64,000 nt of DNA from Neoceratodus forsteri (GCA_016271365.2 CM028129.1:841420001-841484000); one strand, 5' to 3'; shown: positions 12,700-23,324, counted from the first letter of the stretch. The notes: generated from the sequence alone by a model not told the origin. Made by a program: numbers and translations.

Positions 12700-14575
12700 G
12701 CTAGATTCACAAAAAGTTGCAAAGCACAGTTCAAACATTTGCTTTGCGCTTTGCATTTGCACAGGTATCCAAAATTACTATTCACAATCAGATAGTACAC
12801 TGCTCTATCTAACTGTGAATAGGGCTAGGTCAAGTCAGTGGCAACCCCAGTACCACCAGTGCTATTCCAGTAGCACCACCCTGACATGCAGCCAGGAGTA
12901 TGTCCCCACAATGCATAGCGCAGGTGCACTATTTCCAATTCATAAAAGCAGCTATGTAAATGAGCCCATTGGGCATGCAAGGAACTAGGTGGCAATTTGC
13001 ATGCCCATTATGGGCCCATTTACATACGCTGCACCGGAGTTTAGTGCACCCCCCAGCCCCTGCCCCAGAGGCAGCACTGTGTCCCTGGCATCTAGTGGCT
13101 CCCCCTACAATTGCCCTTTGCCACCCCAATAGGTAATAAAACTACTGTAGTTCCCTGATGCTAGTGGTCCCCCCCCTCCACAATCACTGATTGCCAGCCT
13201 GATTGTGAAACTGAAAGTTTTCTCTGGTGTCCAATGCCCCCCACCAATCACTGGCCTGATAGTATAAATAAAAGTTTTCCCTGGTGTCCAGTGGTCCCCC
13301 CACCAGACCCCTCACCTGATGTAGGAAGGCATATTCCCTGGTGGCCAGTGGTTCCTCCCTCCACCTGATTCCTACCCGTGAAACAGAGATGTTTTTCCCT
13401 AGTGTCTACCGGTCCCTCCCTGCCCAATCTCTCACCCGATGTCACAATACTGTTACTCTGGTGCCAGTGGTCCCTCCCCCTGCCCAATCCTTCACCCATC
13501 CTGTAAAACATATTCCCTGGTGTCTAGTGGACCTTCCCTCCACCCGATCCCTGTCCCTGGTGTGATACGCCCCCCCCAAGACACAACCCTGTCCTTGGTC
13601 CTGTCCTGCGATGTCTGCCCCCCCAGGCCCAGCCCACATTGGTGGCCTCTAGACACCAGGGAAGTAAATGTACATATATGGGCAGATCAGGGCGAGGAAG
13701 CCACTGGCCACCAATGCTGGATGTACTGGGGGGGATGGAGATTGCAGGACAGGACTGGGGATGGAGCTGTGTTTTGGGGGGGAACATGTCACACCTGGGC
13801 TGGGGATCGGGCAGAGATCAGGTTCACTAGACACCAGGAATATGTTTTACAGGTCAGGCGAGGGACTGGGTAGGGAGAAGAGGCCACTGGCCACCAGGGA
13901 ATATTTCTTCTTACATTGGGCGAGGGTTCAAGTGGGGAGGACCACTGGAAACCAAGGAAAATTTTTATTTATACTATTGGGCCAGTAATTGATGACCACG
14001 GGGTGGGGGGGAGAACCACTAGCACCAGGGAAGTACAGTAGTTTTATTACCTATCAGGCCCACTATCGGCAATTGTGGGTGGAGGTGGGGGGCACTGGAC
14101 ACCAGGAAAGCTTATTTTGATGTGCTTGGCTGGTGATTGGGGGGGGGGCACTAGCACCAGGGACTGCTCTATGTGTACACTGGGGCCAGCAATGGGTGAG
14201 GGGGACCACTGGCACCAGTGTAACCGTATCATTTTACAATTGGGTGGTGATCATGGTGGGGGGCTTCAGCAGTACCTCCGCCAACCACTAGGGTTGTGCA
14301 GGATAAAGCAAGGTCTTGGTCAGTGGTATTTGCTCTCCGCAAGGGGAATGCAGAATAGGGCAATTGTGCAGAGCAAATGCTTTGCAAATTGGACAACACC
14401 GATATTCATGTCCCCTCCCCTCATTTGAATTGCTGCTCCTCCACACTTTGCCCGGTGCAAACCAGTTTAAGTCATAAGCTTAGACTTTTACGAATACCAA
14501 CTTGGTAAGCCAGTTTATCATGCAAAACCCATTATTTAGGCAAGAGCAAAGTTTTGTGAATCCTGGCCCAAACTG
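12700..14575. mobile_element. About 1.9 kb palindromic element (long inverted repeat) with internal 58-60 bp repeats
   Basis: The two halves are imperfect reverse complements around about 13,590-13,640. The outer end GCTAGATTCACAAAAAG (about 12,703) pairs with CTTTTGTGAATCCTGGCC near 14,545-14,565. GGTAATAAAACTACTGTAG at about 13,130 pairs with TACAGTAGTTTTATTACC at about 14,033-14,050. The left arm carries units with CCCTGGTGTC-AGTGG, and the right arm carries the complement CCACTGG-ACACCAGGG. No transposase is encoded; the open frames inside follow the repeats and are not genes. Long terminal inverted arms suggest a foldback-type non-autonomous DNA transposon. Target-site duplications are not clear. 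Confidence 0.65.
13215..13545 (+). repeat. Left-arm minisatellite, about 58 bp unit
   Basis: Core CCCTGGTG or CTCTGGTG starts lie at about 13,221, 13,279, 13,335, 13,397, 13,455 and 13,514, spaced 56-62 bp. Each is followed by a C-rich run and a linker. These units mirror those on the other strand at about 13,650-14,230. Confidence 0.65.
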
Positions 14576-14589
14576 GGGGTGAATGTTTT

Positions 14590-16015
14590 AAAATAATTAT
14601 TCACAGATTTGACTGCCTGATGTTGGCGGTGGACAAAGTGATGGAGATCATCTTGAAAGGGAGGCTGGAGGGGTTTCTAAAGGCATGGGGCCACCTGGAT
14701 GATCACCGGCATGGCTTTGTTCAGGGCAGAGTGTGTCAGACCAAGCTGGTGGAGTCCTTCGATTGGGTGACAAGAGCGCTGGATCAGGGCAGGCCAGTGG
14801 TTGTCCTCTTTCTAGACTTCAGCAGGGCGTTTGACTTGGTGCCACATTCTGGGCTGCTGGAGAAGCTGAGGGAAATGGGGGTGGGGTACAGATGGTCAGG
14901 TGGCTAGGAAACTGGCTAGCAGGGTGTTTTCAGAAGTTGATGGTTGAGAGGGTGGTTTTATCTCCCAGGAGAGTCATTAGCGAGGTCCCACAGGGATAAG
15001 TTCTGGGCCCACTCCTGTTTAATGCTTATATCTCAGACATCAGAAGTGGTATCAGGAGTGAGATGAGCCTCTTTGCCAATGACTCAAAGCTGGTGGTGGT
15101 GGTGGTGGATGGGGAGGAGGGGGAGGTTGGCCCTCCAGGGGGACCTGGAGACTCTGGAGGGGTGGTCACGCACCTGGAAACTGAGGTTTAACACTGGGAA
15201 ATGCAGGGTTCTACACCTGGGGGCCAGGAACCCTGCTCATGTGTACATCTTGGGAGGGGAGACACTGCAGGTTTCAAAGAGGGAGAAGGACCTCGGGGTG
15301 GTGGTGGATGCCAAAATGAACAACTCAGAGCAGTGTAGAAGGGCTGTGGCCCAAGCAAATAAAATGCTGGGGTGCATAGCCAGGGGGGATAACCTCAAGA
15401 AGTCGAGAGGTGCTCCTTCTGCTGTATACTTGCCTGGTTAGACCACACCTCAAATCCTGCATGCAGTTTTGGTGTCCTTACTTAAAAAAGGGATATTGCT
15501 GTTCTGGAGAGGGTCCAGAGGCGGGTGACCAGGATAATACAGGGTCTGGGGGAAAAGTCCTATGGGGAGAGACTTGAGGAGCTCAACCTGCACTCCCTGG
15601 AGGAGAGGAGGGACAGAGGGGATAAGATTGAGGTCTTCAAATATCTTAAGGGATTAAATAGGGTAAGTCAGGATAGGGTGCTTCAGCTGAGGGAGGTGGG
15701 GACCACCAGGGGGCACACAATGAGGCTGGTCAGTGGGAGACTAAGGGGGGAGACAAGGAGATGCTACTTCACTGAGAGGGTGGTGGAACCCTGGAATGCT
15801 CTGCCCGTGGAGCTGGTGGTTGTTGCAACTTAGGAGGGGTTCAAGAGAGGCTGGGATATGTATAGGGGAGGGTGCATCTTAGAATCCTGTCAGGGGATGG
15901 GGGTGGGGGACCTTGTGTGGAGGGTGGGGGTGACCGTAACAGTGCCCTGTCCGGGCACTGATCCCCGAGCAGACTCGATAGACCATAGGGCCTACTCTGC
16001 TGGCTTAGTATGTAT
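14590..16015 (+). mobile_element. CR1-type LINE, 5'-truncated: reverse transcriptase to 3' end
   Basis: A run of plus-strand frames gives DCLMLAVDKVMEIILKGRL, HGFVQGRVCQTKLVE, FLDFSRAFDLVPHSGLLEKL (14,810-14,870), then an active-site FADD written as FAND (about 15,072-15,083). Later come CRVLHLGARNP, EKDLGVVVDAKM (about 15,285-15,320), KMLGCIARG and FTERVVEPWNALPVELV (about 15,766-15,820). These are typical CR1 landmarks in the right order. In-frame stops and frameshifts occur about every 100-300 bp. G/C content is higher than in the flanks. It lacks the endonuclease and ORF1. The 3' end is placed near the TATGGCC-like CR1 terminal segment at about 15,985-16,015. Confidence 0.85.
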
Positions 16016-16019
16016 TTGG

Positions 16020-16365
16020 GAGAATATTTGCCAGTGTTTGCTTTGGTGAAAAAATCCACAATTTGCAAATGTGCAGGTTTCTTCTCAGAAATGTTGCTGA
16101 GTAGAAGTATATTTTATACTGGTCTCTCACACAATACAAATTATCTATGCATTTTGAAATTTGGTTCAGACCTATGAGAAAATCACTGCAAGCACATTCA
16201 AAATGAGCTTTCTAGTCCAGAGCTCTGCCAAAAAATCACCATTTTCAATATCATTGACATCTGTATAAGCAGTGAAAACTGCAATAGAACTGTAAAATCC
16301 TTACTATAGCCTATACCCAGGGAACACACCATGGCCAGCTTTATCTAGATTTGGGATGGTTAAGA
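16020..16365. other. Unassigned spacer
   Basis: A/T-rich stretch between two LINE-derived segments. I recognise nothing in it. Confidence 0.35.
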
Positions 16366-16369
16366 TTAA

Positions 16370-17035
16370 ATGATAGCATCTTGCTAGCTTTATGAATCAG
16401 TGTCACAGAGATAGGGCTGCGGGTTATATCTTAGATGATTTAAAACAAAGACAGGTTAAAGAAAGTTTACAGTCAGCACAGGAATAGAATACATCTTACC
16501 ATATTGCAAAACTAATACAGGGAGATCAGCATTCTTTTATACAGGCCCAAAAGCCTGGAATACTATTCTGTGTCACCTGAGGCCACTAAATAAAACAACA
16601 AGTCGGAATAAGATAAAATGTAGACACTGGAACCTGGAAAGAACCCCTTCTATGCTGTCCCAGATATGATGTGGGTTAAATTTCCCCTTTCCTTGTTTAA
16701 TTGTACTATGTAGTCCTTTTAGGGTTAATAGTAGAACTTAGAGTAGTAAGTCCTTTTATTCTCGAGAGCAGAGTACTTTCAAGGTATATTTAAATTCTGT
16801 ACCTGTTACAAATTAGTACTATAACTGAATGCTGTCGAAGATTGTTATATATTAATGTTGTTTAAAATGTAAATGATATGTTGTCCTTTTGTAAACAACT
16901 CATGATTTGTATTTTGCAATCATTTTGTAACAAGAACCCCACTGAATATAAATTCAGCTCAGTAGGAAATCCTTATTCATATGAAAAATTATGAATAAAA
17001 CATATTATCATACTAGTCAGTGTCCCTACATTTTT
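16370..17035 (+). mobile_element. Possible LINE C-terminus and 3' UTR remnant
   Basis: At 16,525-16,600 the translation contains a pattern like FY-x-GPKAWNTI followed by HLRPLNKTT, which recalls the C-terminal GP-x-x-WN-x-LP-x-x-LR motif of several LINE groups. The stretch ends in AATAAAACATATTATCAT (about 16,993-17,010), which could be a 3' end. No RT motifs remain, so the assignment is tentative. Confidence 0.35.
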
Positions 17036-17039
17036 AATA

Positions 17040-18222
17040 CATATTTAAACTTTGAGTAAGTAAGCGGGGTAGCTTAGGAGTGGATTCAAAGGTAGTAAAC
17101 TGGATATGAAATTGGTTAGGAGATAGGTGACAGAGGGTGGTGGTAAATGGCGGTCACTCTGAGGAAGGGAGGGTGACCAGTGGGGTGCCTTACGGATCAG
17201 TACTGGGACCAGTCCTCTTTAATGTCTTTATAAGTGACATTGCAGAGGAGCTGGAAGGGAAGGTCTGCCTCTTGCTGGATGACACCAAAATCTGTAGTAG
17301 GGTGGACATTTTGGGGTGTGTGTATGTGGAAAGTATTATCAGAGACCTGAGAAAACTAGAGGAGTGGTCACGGGTATGGCAGTTGGGTTTCAATGTGAAA
17401 AAGAACAGCATAATGCACTTAGGGCACAGAAACCCAGGGCGGTGTACAAAATGGGTGGAGTAGTATTGATGACAATCAATCAGGAAAGAGATGTGTGGAT
17501 AATCATATCTGATGACTTAAAGGTGGCCAGGCAGTGTGACAAGGCAGTTAGGAGGGCTAGTGGGATGCTGGGGTACATAGAGAGGGCTATTACCAGCAGA
17601 AAGAAGGAGGTGGTGTTGCCTCTGTATAGATCACTGGTAATAACCCTCCTAAAGTACTTTGTCCAGTTCTGGAGACTACATCTCCAGAAGAACATAGACA
17701 TAGTGGAGGCGGTACAGAGAAGGGCAACTAAAACGGTACATATTCTACATCCAAATCCCTATGAGCAGAGACTGAAGGACCTCAGTATGTACACCATGAA
17801 AGACAGGAAGGAGAGTGGGGATATGACAGATACATTTAAATACTTCATGGGGGTAAAAAGGTACAAGATGAATTATTTTTTTTCAGAAAGAAAAGGTGCC
17901 CAAGAGCAAGGGGACATGCTATGAAGCTATAGAGGGATAGATTCAGGGGAGATGTGAGGAAGAACTTCGTCACATAAAAGAGTGGTGGATTCCTGGAACA
18001 GCCTCCCAGCTGAGGTGGTGGGGGTGAAAATAGTGGTGGGATTCAAAAATGCATGGGAGAGACACAAGGGAATCATAGTGGAAAGGAAGCAGGGAGGGAG
18101 AAAGAGCTGTAGATCAAGTACAGCCTGTGGTAATATTGTAGGTAGGGAAAAATGGGCAGACTGGAGGGCCAAGGGTCCTTATCTGCCATCAAATTCTATA
18201 TTTCTGTGTTTCTATATTTACA
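17040..18222 (+). mobile_element. CR1-type LINE, 5'-truncated, with TTTCTATG-like 3' end
   Basis: It begins inside the reverse transcriptase: DRGWW-like text, then TSGVPYGSVLGPVLFNVFIS (about 17,170-17,235) and the active site read as LLDD (about 17,270-17,283) where CR1 has FADD. The C-terminal half follows, with LPLYRSL (17,618-17,640), an AVQRRATKTV block (about 17,712-17,740), DRKESGDMTDTFKY and WNSLPAEVVGVK (about 17,995-18,030). Frames shift near 17,400 and 17,930. It closes with ATTCTATATTTCTGTG and TTTCTATA. It is closely related to the CR1 ending at 33,155, sharing most codons from AGGTAGTAAACTGG onward. Confidence 0.85.
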
Positions 18223-18224
18223 AA

Positions 18225-19765
18225 TATTTAAAAGCAAATCTAAATATGATACCAGAAGTTTTTTGGCCCCATGGCTTCAAACTGATTCTGACAATTAAGC
18301 AGAATGGATAAAATGTATGTAAGAAATCATATCAAATAGAATTTCCTATTTATCAATTAATATTTGACTTTCTGCAGTTTTTTTCTGATCCTACCTGGCT
18401 TCATTCAACAAGATGCAAATACTGAGGGCAGGGTAGTAATTTTTGCCCCACACTCACAGCATAGTTTAAATGTCCAAACAGAAGTTTTAGAAATATCACT
18501 TTGTTGTAGGGTTAGGGCTTGAAGGCTTTAGGGGGCTTCTACCAATTGCAAATTCTATTTAGATGTTGGGTGCCAACCTCATTTCAGGGTGAGTTTCCTC
18601 ATTCCAGGATTACCATGTGAACCAGAAAATATTTTCCTTGAACTCTTATAAAGCTAAGATTTTAAAATATTAATTTTATAAACTTAGTATGCTGTTCTTT
18701 TTTTCTTTCCTACTCATTTTGAGTGACTTCCATTGTGACAGGGCTACATCCTAGGTTTCATTCTTAATTTGAGATAACAGAGCTGAGCTCTTGTTAGCTC
18801 TCTGTAATTCTAACACCATAGTGGGCACAGAACTAGTTAGTTAACACAATTTAAAAAGAAATACAACTTGGGTAGCTGACTAGGCTGATAAGCTTTTAAG
18901 CTACTGGGTTTATGTATTCATTCAGAAGGTTATATCACCTTCTTTCATCCCTGAGCAGTTAATCACTTTATGCTAAGTAATCCTCGAGGTCAAGTATTTT
19001 CCTTAAAGCTATAATTTCTGGAGACTTTGGATTATAGGCTTTAGATATGCTGGGCAGTAAAAGTAATGGATGGGGCTTCTGCTGTAATACTATCACACCA
19101 TGACTGCCCCCTACATAAGCTGAAATGAAAGATCACCCTCTTTATGACATGCATCTAGCTATCAAAAAGAAAAAGAACTGCTTTGTAGAATGGGTACCCT
19201 GTATTTTCTTGAAACTGATGTTATAGGATTCAAAGTGTGAGGGCCATTGTTTCTACTTATGGAAATATGTAATACTGTTTTGAGTCCTATTTGTGTTGCT
19301 TGTCAGCAGCTAACACAAAAGATGGGCATTTAGGAGACTATACAAGACACAAGCTCACTCAAACTATAGCTCTGCTGTACAGACGGGCCAGCAAACCACA
19401 AGAGGACATGATGAGCACACAAAAGAAAATACAGCTGTGAAGAATGAACAGCAACAACACAAAGGTTGTGCAAAATACCTCAAACCCCATTGGTGGCTGG
19501 TAATTATGTATTTTGTTATTTCAGACAAATCACCTGACTGGAGTAACAACCAAGACCTCAGTGCAGATGGTTTCATCCTAAACCACTGGAAACACTGAAC
19601 TGGCATGCACTGAGGAACAGAATTGTGTTTGTCATATTGTGGATGGGAATTGGGAACATCAATGTATAAAGTTTTCTTTCATCAGGGTCTTAACAGTATA
19701 TCATTTTTATGTTTGCTTGCATGCATGTGCAAGAAACATAGTGCCACCATATGAGTTTTGTAGAT
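18225..19765. other. Unassigned region
   Basis: Low G/C content, no open frame with recognisable domains and no repeat structure visible by eye. Possibly unique host intergenic or intronic DNA. Confidence 0.3.
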
Positions 19766-19913
19766 GTGCCACCCCCACTTCCAATGCCCTGCTCCTTTTT
19801 GCAGGTGCGGCCGCTCCGCACCAATAAATGTCCGAGCTGTCTATGACAGCCATTCAGATGCAGTGCCATACAGTTATGAGAAAACCACCGCTACAATCAG
19901 CAGTGGTAACGTG

Positions 19914-20012
19914 TAGGCAATTTGCATACTGCTGTTGGCAGGCAATTTGCATACTGCCGTTGGCAGGCAATTTGCATACTGCCGTTGGCAGTATGCAAAT
20001 TGCCTACATGTC
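19914..20012. repeat. Three 25-bp direct repeats ending in an inverted copy
   Basis: GGCAATTTGCATACTGCC, completed by GTTGGCA, begins at 19,916, 19,941 and 19,966. The inverse, CAGTATGCAAATTGCCTACA, follows at about 19,989-20,008, so the block can fold into alternative hairpins. Outer arms containing TTCAGATGCAGTGC and its complement-related partner (about 19,854 and 20,014-20,032) extend the dyad. Confidence 0.8.
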
Positions 20013-20696
20013 AGCACTGCATCTGAACTGTCAGAGATAGTTCATTTCTGATCCCCATCGGATCCAGTCCCCACCACGAACACCTAGGTAGCTTGCTGGG
20101 AGCTCACCCCAGCATGCTCATGTGCTCCCCTCCACCCCTGCATACTGTATGACTGATGGGGGTGCCCAGTCCCACATCAGCTCCATTGCCCCCCCAAAAG
20201 CAAACTTCCAGGTGCCACGCTGGGAGCCCACCCCAGCGTGGCAAAAGTCTGTGGCCCACAGGGGTGCCCAATCCCCCATCGGCTCCACTGCCCCACAACA
20301 AACTTCCAGGTGCCACGTGGGAGCCCACCCCAGTGTGGAAAAAGTCCCACATCATCTTTATGAAAAAAAAAAAACTAGAACAAAAGAAAACAGTCCCTCG
20401 TTGACTCTCTTGCCCCTCCCCAACCCGCGCCCACCCTCTGCATACCCCACCTCCCTACACCCCATACTTACCACTGGAGGCTTGCACGATGATCTTTGGT
20501 GGACTGGGAACATGTCTGCACTCTTCAAAGCCGACTGTGAACTAAATAAATGTCAGTAAGCTGTATAATGACATAAATGTATTTTTTTTCAACTTTGGTG
20601 CATATCTCAGCCATTTTTGGGAATTTTTTCAACAAATTTTCAACATGGGGTCCTTGGGACCCCACCTCATGAACTCAGCCACTGTCGTTTTGTTAT

Positions 20697-20751
20697 TCGG
20701 TCCCAAAAGGTGATTTCACAGTCACTGCATAGAACCACCTTTTGGGACCGA
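20697..20751. repeat. Hairpin with 16-nt perfect arms
   Basis: TCGGTCCCAAAAGGTG and CACCTTTTGGGACCGA are exact reverse complements separated by 23 nt. The pairing can extend a few bases on both sides with one mismatch. A degenerate counterpart lies at about 51,598-51,650. Confidence 0.85.
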
Positions 20752-20754
20752 AAT

Positions 20755-21745
20755 AGCTAACAGTGTCACGGATCATGGTAGGAACCCAAAACCCTATGTT
20801 GAAAATTTGAGTGAAAAAATTCCTAAAAATACTGTTTATGAGCTGTGTTGCCCAGTTCCTACACACGCTGGTAACTTCAAGAATTTTTACTATTTTCACT
20901 CCAGATTTTCAACATTGTCATTTTACTACACCTCCTTATAAGCAGTACAGCTGTCATTTTTCACATCTTGCCCAAAATGTGTTTTCATGCATGTAGTGCA
21001 CAATGGCGTGGTCGACGTGCAAAATCAATGTTTGGGACAAATTAAGAAAATCGCAGTGACACTGTTCATGAACAGAGGTCTTAAAATGGCTATGTTGAAA
21101 ATTTGGTGACAAACGTCCTTAAAATGACTGTGTTGTGAGTGTGCATTGCACAGTTTCCACACACCCTCATAAGTTCAAGAATTTCTAATATTTTCAGTCC
21201 AGATTTTCAACACTGGCATTTTTCCACACCTCCTTATGAACAATACAGCTGTCATTTTTCACACCCTGGCCAAAATGTGTTTTCACGCTTCCGGTGCAGA
21301 AATGTGCGGTCGCTGTGGGAAATCAGTGTTCAGGACAGATTAAGAAAATCACAGTGACACTGTTCATGAGCAGAGGTCCCGAAATGCCTGTGTTGACAAT
21401 CTGCTGTAAAAAATCCCCAAACTAATTACATTATGGGTGTGCGTTGCGCAGTTTCTACGCACACTCATGACTTCACCAGCTTTTTTATATTTTCCTCCAG
21501 ATTTTTCCAACATTGCCATTTTTACACCTCCCCATGAACAGTACAGCTGTCATTTTCACATCCTGTTCGAAATGTGTTTCGCACCTGTGGGTGCCAAATG
21601 GCGTAGTCGCTGTGCAAAATCAGCTTTTGGCTAACGAACTGATATCGCCACTGTTCATGAGGTGGGGTTACAAAAAACCCATGTTGAAAATTTGGAGTGA
21701 AAATACCAATGAACGCCTGTGGTGTTAGGGTTTCCAACCATAACA
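20755..21745. repeat. Tandem array of a roughly 298-bp dyad unit, about 3-4 copies
   Basis: The marker ACTGTTCATGA recurs at 21,061, 21,359 and 21,650, giving spacings of 298 and 291 bp. Within each unit, AAAATGACAGTG...TGTTCATGAGCAGAGG and TATGTTGAAAATTTGG reappear as approximate reverse complements: CCAGATTTTCAACATTGGCA, then CCTTATGAACAGTACAG and CTGTCATTTTTCACA. One unit is therefore a long imperfect palindrome. Units are shared with 51.66-52.85 kb. Confidence 0.75.
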
Positions 21746-22384
21746 CCCCACCCTGTAGAGACTGACAGGCATCAGGGGTGTGACTTGGGATTGTTGCTTA
21801 TAATACTCATGCCATTCCACCCCCCACCCACACCCTGCAGCCAGTGATAGGCATCAAGGTATGCCTTGGACTCTTCGGGCCCAAAGTTCACCCCATTCTC
21901 CTATACTGCACCTATTTCACCGTATTTCCTTATGGAATGGGGTGAGCATAAGGCCCAAAGACCCCAAGGCACACCGTGACACTTGTCAGTGTCTGCAGGG
22001 TAGGGTGTGGTGAAATGGCGTGGGCGTTATGGCTGATGACCCAAAGGCACACCCAAATGCCTGTCAGTCTCTGCAGGGTGGTGGTGGGGTTTGCTTCAGT
22101 TCAGTACTTCATTGCCATTCCTATTATGTATCTCTCTCTAACTCCTACACTACCAATGCCAATGCTGGCAAGCAAACATTCGGCATTGACAAATGCTTGT
22201 TCCAATCTGCTGTAATGCTCCACATTTTGAAAACAATGAATTTACTTTGTTTTGTTGACTGGGAATGGAGGGCTAGGAAATATTTTGCTTTTTTTAGCAC
22301 ATGTGGGTTCTCGCTCTGTTTACATGGCGGGTGGAGTGGCAAACAGGAAGTACTGATTGATTTTCAAGCTGTTTAAGCTGTCAC

Positions 22385-22700
22385 TGGATATGGTAAATGA
22401 ATGGGGGAAATTCGTCCAGGACACTGGGGAAATGCTCCTAATAATCCATTATTAGCATTAATTAATTATAATTACTGGTCAGCAATTTTTTTCTATGGGC
22501 TGACCGAGTTGTTATTTGCTATAATAACCCATGGGTTATTATGGCATTCATGCGTTCTGCCTGTCAAAACTGAGCACTCCCTCATTGGCTGTCATTCTGT
22601 GAGTGGGTGGGCCGAACAGTTCGGCAAACATGGTGGCTCCTTATGTCCATTACCGAGAAGCAACCACAACAACAATCCTCACCATGGCATAATGGCATAA
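22385..22700. repeat. Palindrome-centred segment, possibly a short MITE
   Basis: ATAATAACCCATGGGTTATT, completed by AT (22,521-22,542), is a perfect 22-nt palindrome. Shorter dyads surround it (TTCGGC/GCCGAA near 22,611-22,625). No flanking duplication or terminal inverted repeats are clear, so the mobile-element nature is only a suggestion. Confidence 0.35.
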
Positions 22701-22714
22701 TCATTTATTTTTAC

Positions 22715-22825
22715 CTGTCTGGTTGATCCTACCCTTAAATGTAAAAAAAAAAAAAAAAAAAAAAGTCATATCTGGTTGATCCTGCTGTTTGTAGCCTCAA
22801 GATATTCCCTCTGCCAGTAGGAATG
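22715..22825 (+). other. Two 18S rRNA 5'-end-like motifs around an A-run
   Basis: TACCTGTCTGGTTGATCCT (22,719-22,737) and ATCTGGTTGATCCTGC (about 22,771-22,786) both contain the CTGGTTGATCCTG-type start of eukaryotic 18S rRNA, the first diverging at its last base. They flank an A-run at about 22,742-22,763. GTCATAT and GCCAGTAGG, which also occur near the 18S 5' end, lie close by but in scrambled order. This is not an rRNA gene. A rearranged rRNA-derived fragment or a repeat built from it is possible. Confidence 0.35.
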
Positions 22826-22927
22826 ACTCCATGGCTGACTGGGTAAGCATGATTTCAATCCAGAACTGGGGGCAAAAATTAAACAAAATAAAAAACAAAA
22901 AAACAAAATTCAGCTCTTCAAAAGACA

Positions 22928-22929
22928 GG

Positions 22930-22971
<42 letters not shown>

Positions 22972-23030
22972 GAGGGAGGGAGGGAGGTAGGGAGAGAGAG
23001 AGTGAGAGAGAGAGACTGTGTGTGTGTACT
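22928..23030. repeat. (AG)n/(GGGA)n/(TG)n simple repeat
   Basis: An AG run of about 40 nt passes into GGGA-rich and GAGAGT sequence and a short GTGTGTGT tract. The Arg/Glu and Ser/Leu open frames across it are artefacts of the repeat. Confidence 0.9.
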
Positions 23031-23079
23031 TGTCACACATGGTTACTTGACTAGGGCTGGAAGAAATTACTCACCAGCA

Positions 23080-23266
23080 ATTACATAAAATAAAAGATGA
23101 GGAAGTGTGCAAATGAGAATTTAATGCACACCCTCAGTGTGGGATGGTTTAATAAACCCCTCAGGCTTCTTCCTTGGGGTTTATGTAGCATCCCACACCT
23201 TGGGTACTTATTAAAGTCTCATCACACACTTCCCCATCCTTTATTCTACATCTGTGATAATTATTT
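23080..23266. mobile_element. Short hairpin MITE-like repeat, about 185 bp
   Basis: Two arms of about 80-90 nt are imperfect reverse complements: 23,082-23,160 (AGATGAGGAAGTGTGCAAAT ... GTGTGGGATGGTTTAATAAA) and 23,175-23,265 (TTTATGTAGCATCCCACACC ... CACACACTTCCCCATCCTTT). The loop is about 14 nt. It lacks coding capacity. Terminal duplications could not be settled. Confidence 0.6.
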
Positions 23267-23324
23267 TGTAAAATAGTCTAAAAAAGTTTACTCATCTCAG
23301 TTTAAGATTTTCTTTACTGCTTTA

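Larger units (their letters stand above)
19770..22215. mobile_element. Composite foldback/satellite element A
   Basis: This segment is a chain of inverted and tandem repeats. At 19,830-20,045 a long dyad contains three 25-bp direct repeats. Further on come hairpins built on GGGAGCCCACCCCAG (about 20,220-20,340), a lead block at 20,360-20,640 and a perfect-arm hairpin at 20,697-20,751. A roughly 298-bp tandem array runs to about 21,740, and a second dyad-rich part follows at 21,740-22,150. The end carries ATTCGGCATTGACAAATGCT (about 22,178). The lead block, the 298-bp units and the end sequence recur at 51.2-53.64 kb. No coding frame is conserved. The outer limits are approximate and superfamily assignment is not possible from what I see. 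Confidence 0.55.

Noticed and set aside
13248..14428. Several overlapping open frames in both directions
   Set aside because: They follow the 58-60 bp repeats of the palindrome and are mirrored between arms; no protein-like features.
19364..19606. 80-codon minus-strand frame with a Cys-rich hydrophobic stretch
   Set aside because: No signal beyond openness, in a region without other gene features.
22715..22825. 18S rRNA gene
   Set aside because: Only short motifs of the 5' end are present, duplicated and out of order; the rest of the rRNA is absent.
22797..23088. Open frames rich in Arg/Glu or Ser/Leu across the AG tract
   Set aside because: They are direct translations of a dinucleotide repeat; no start context or domain.
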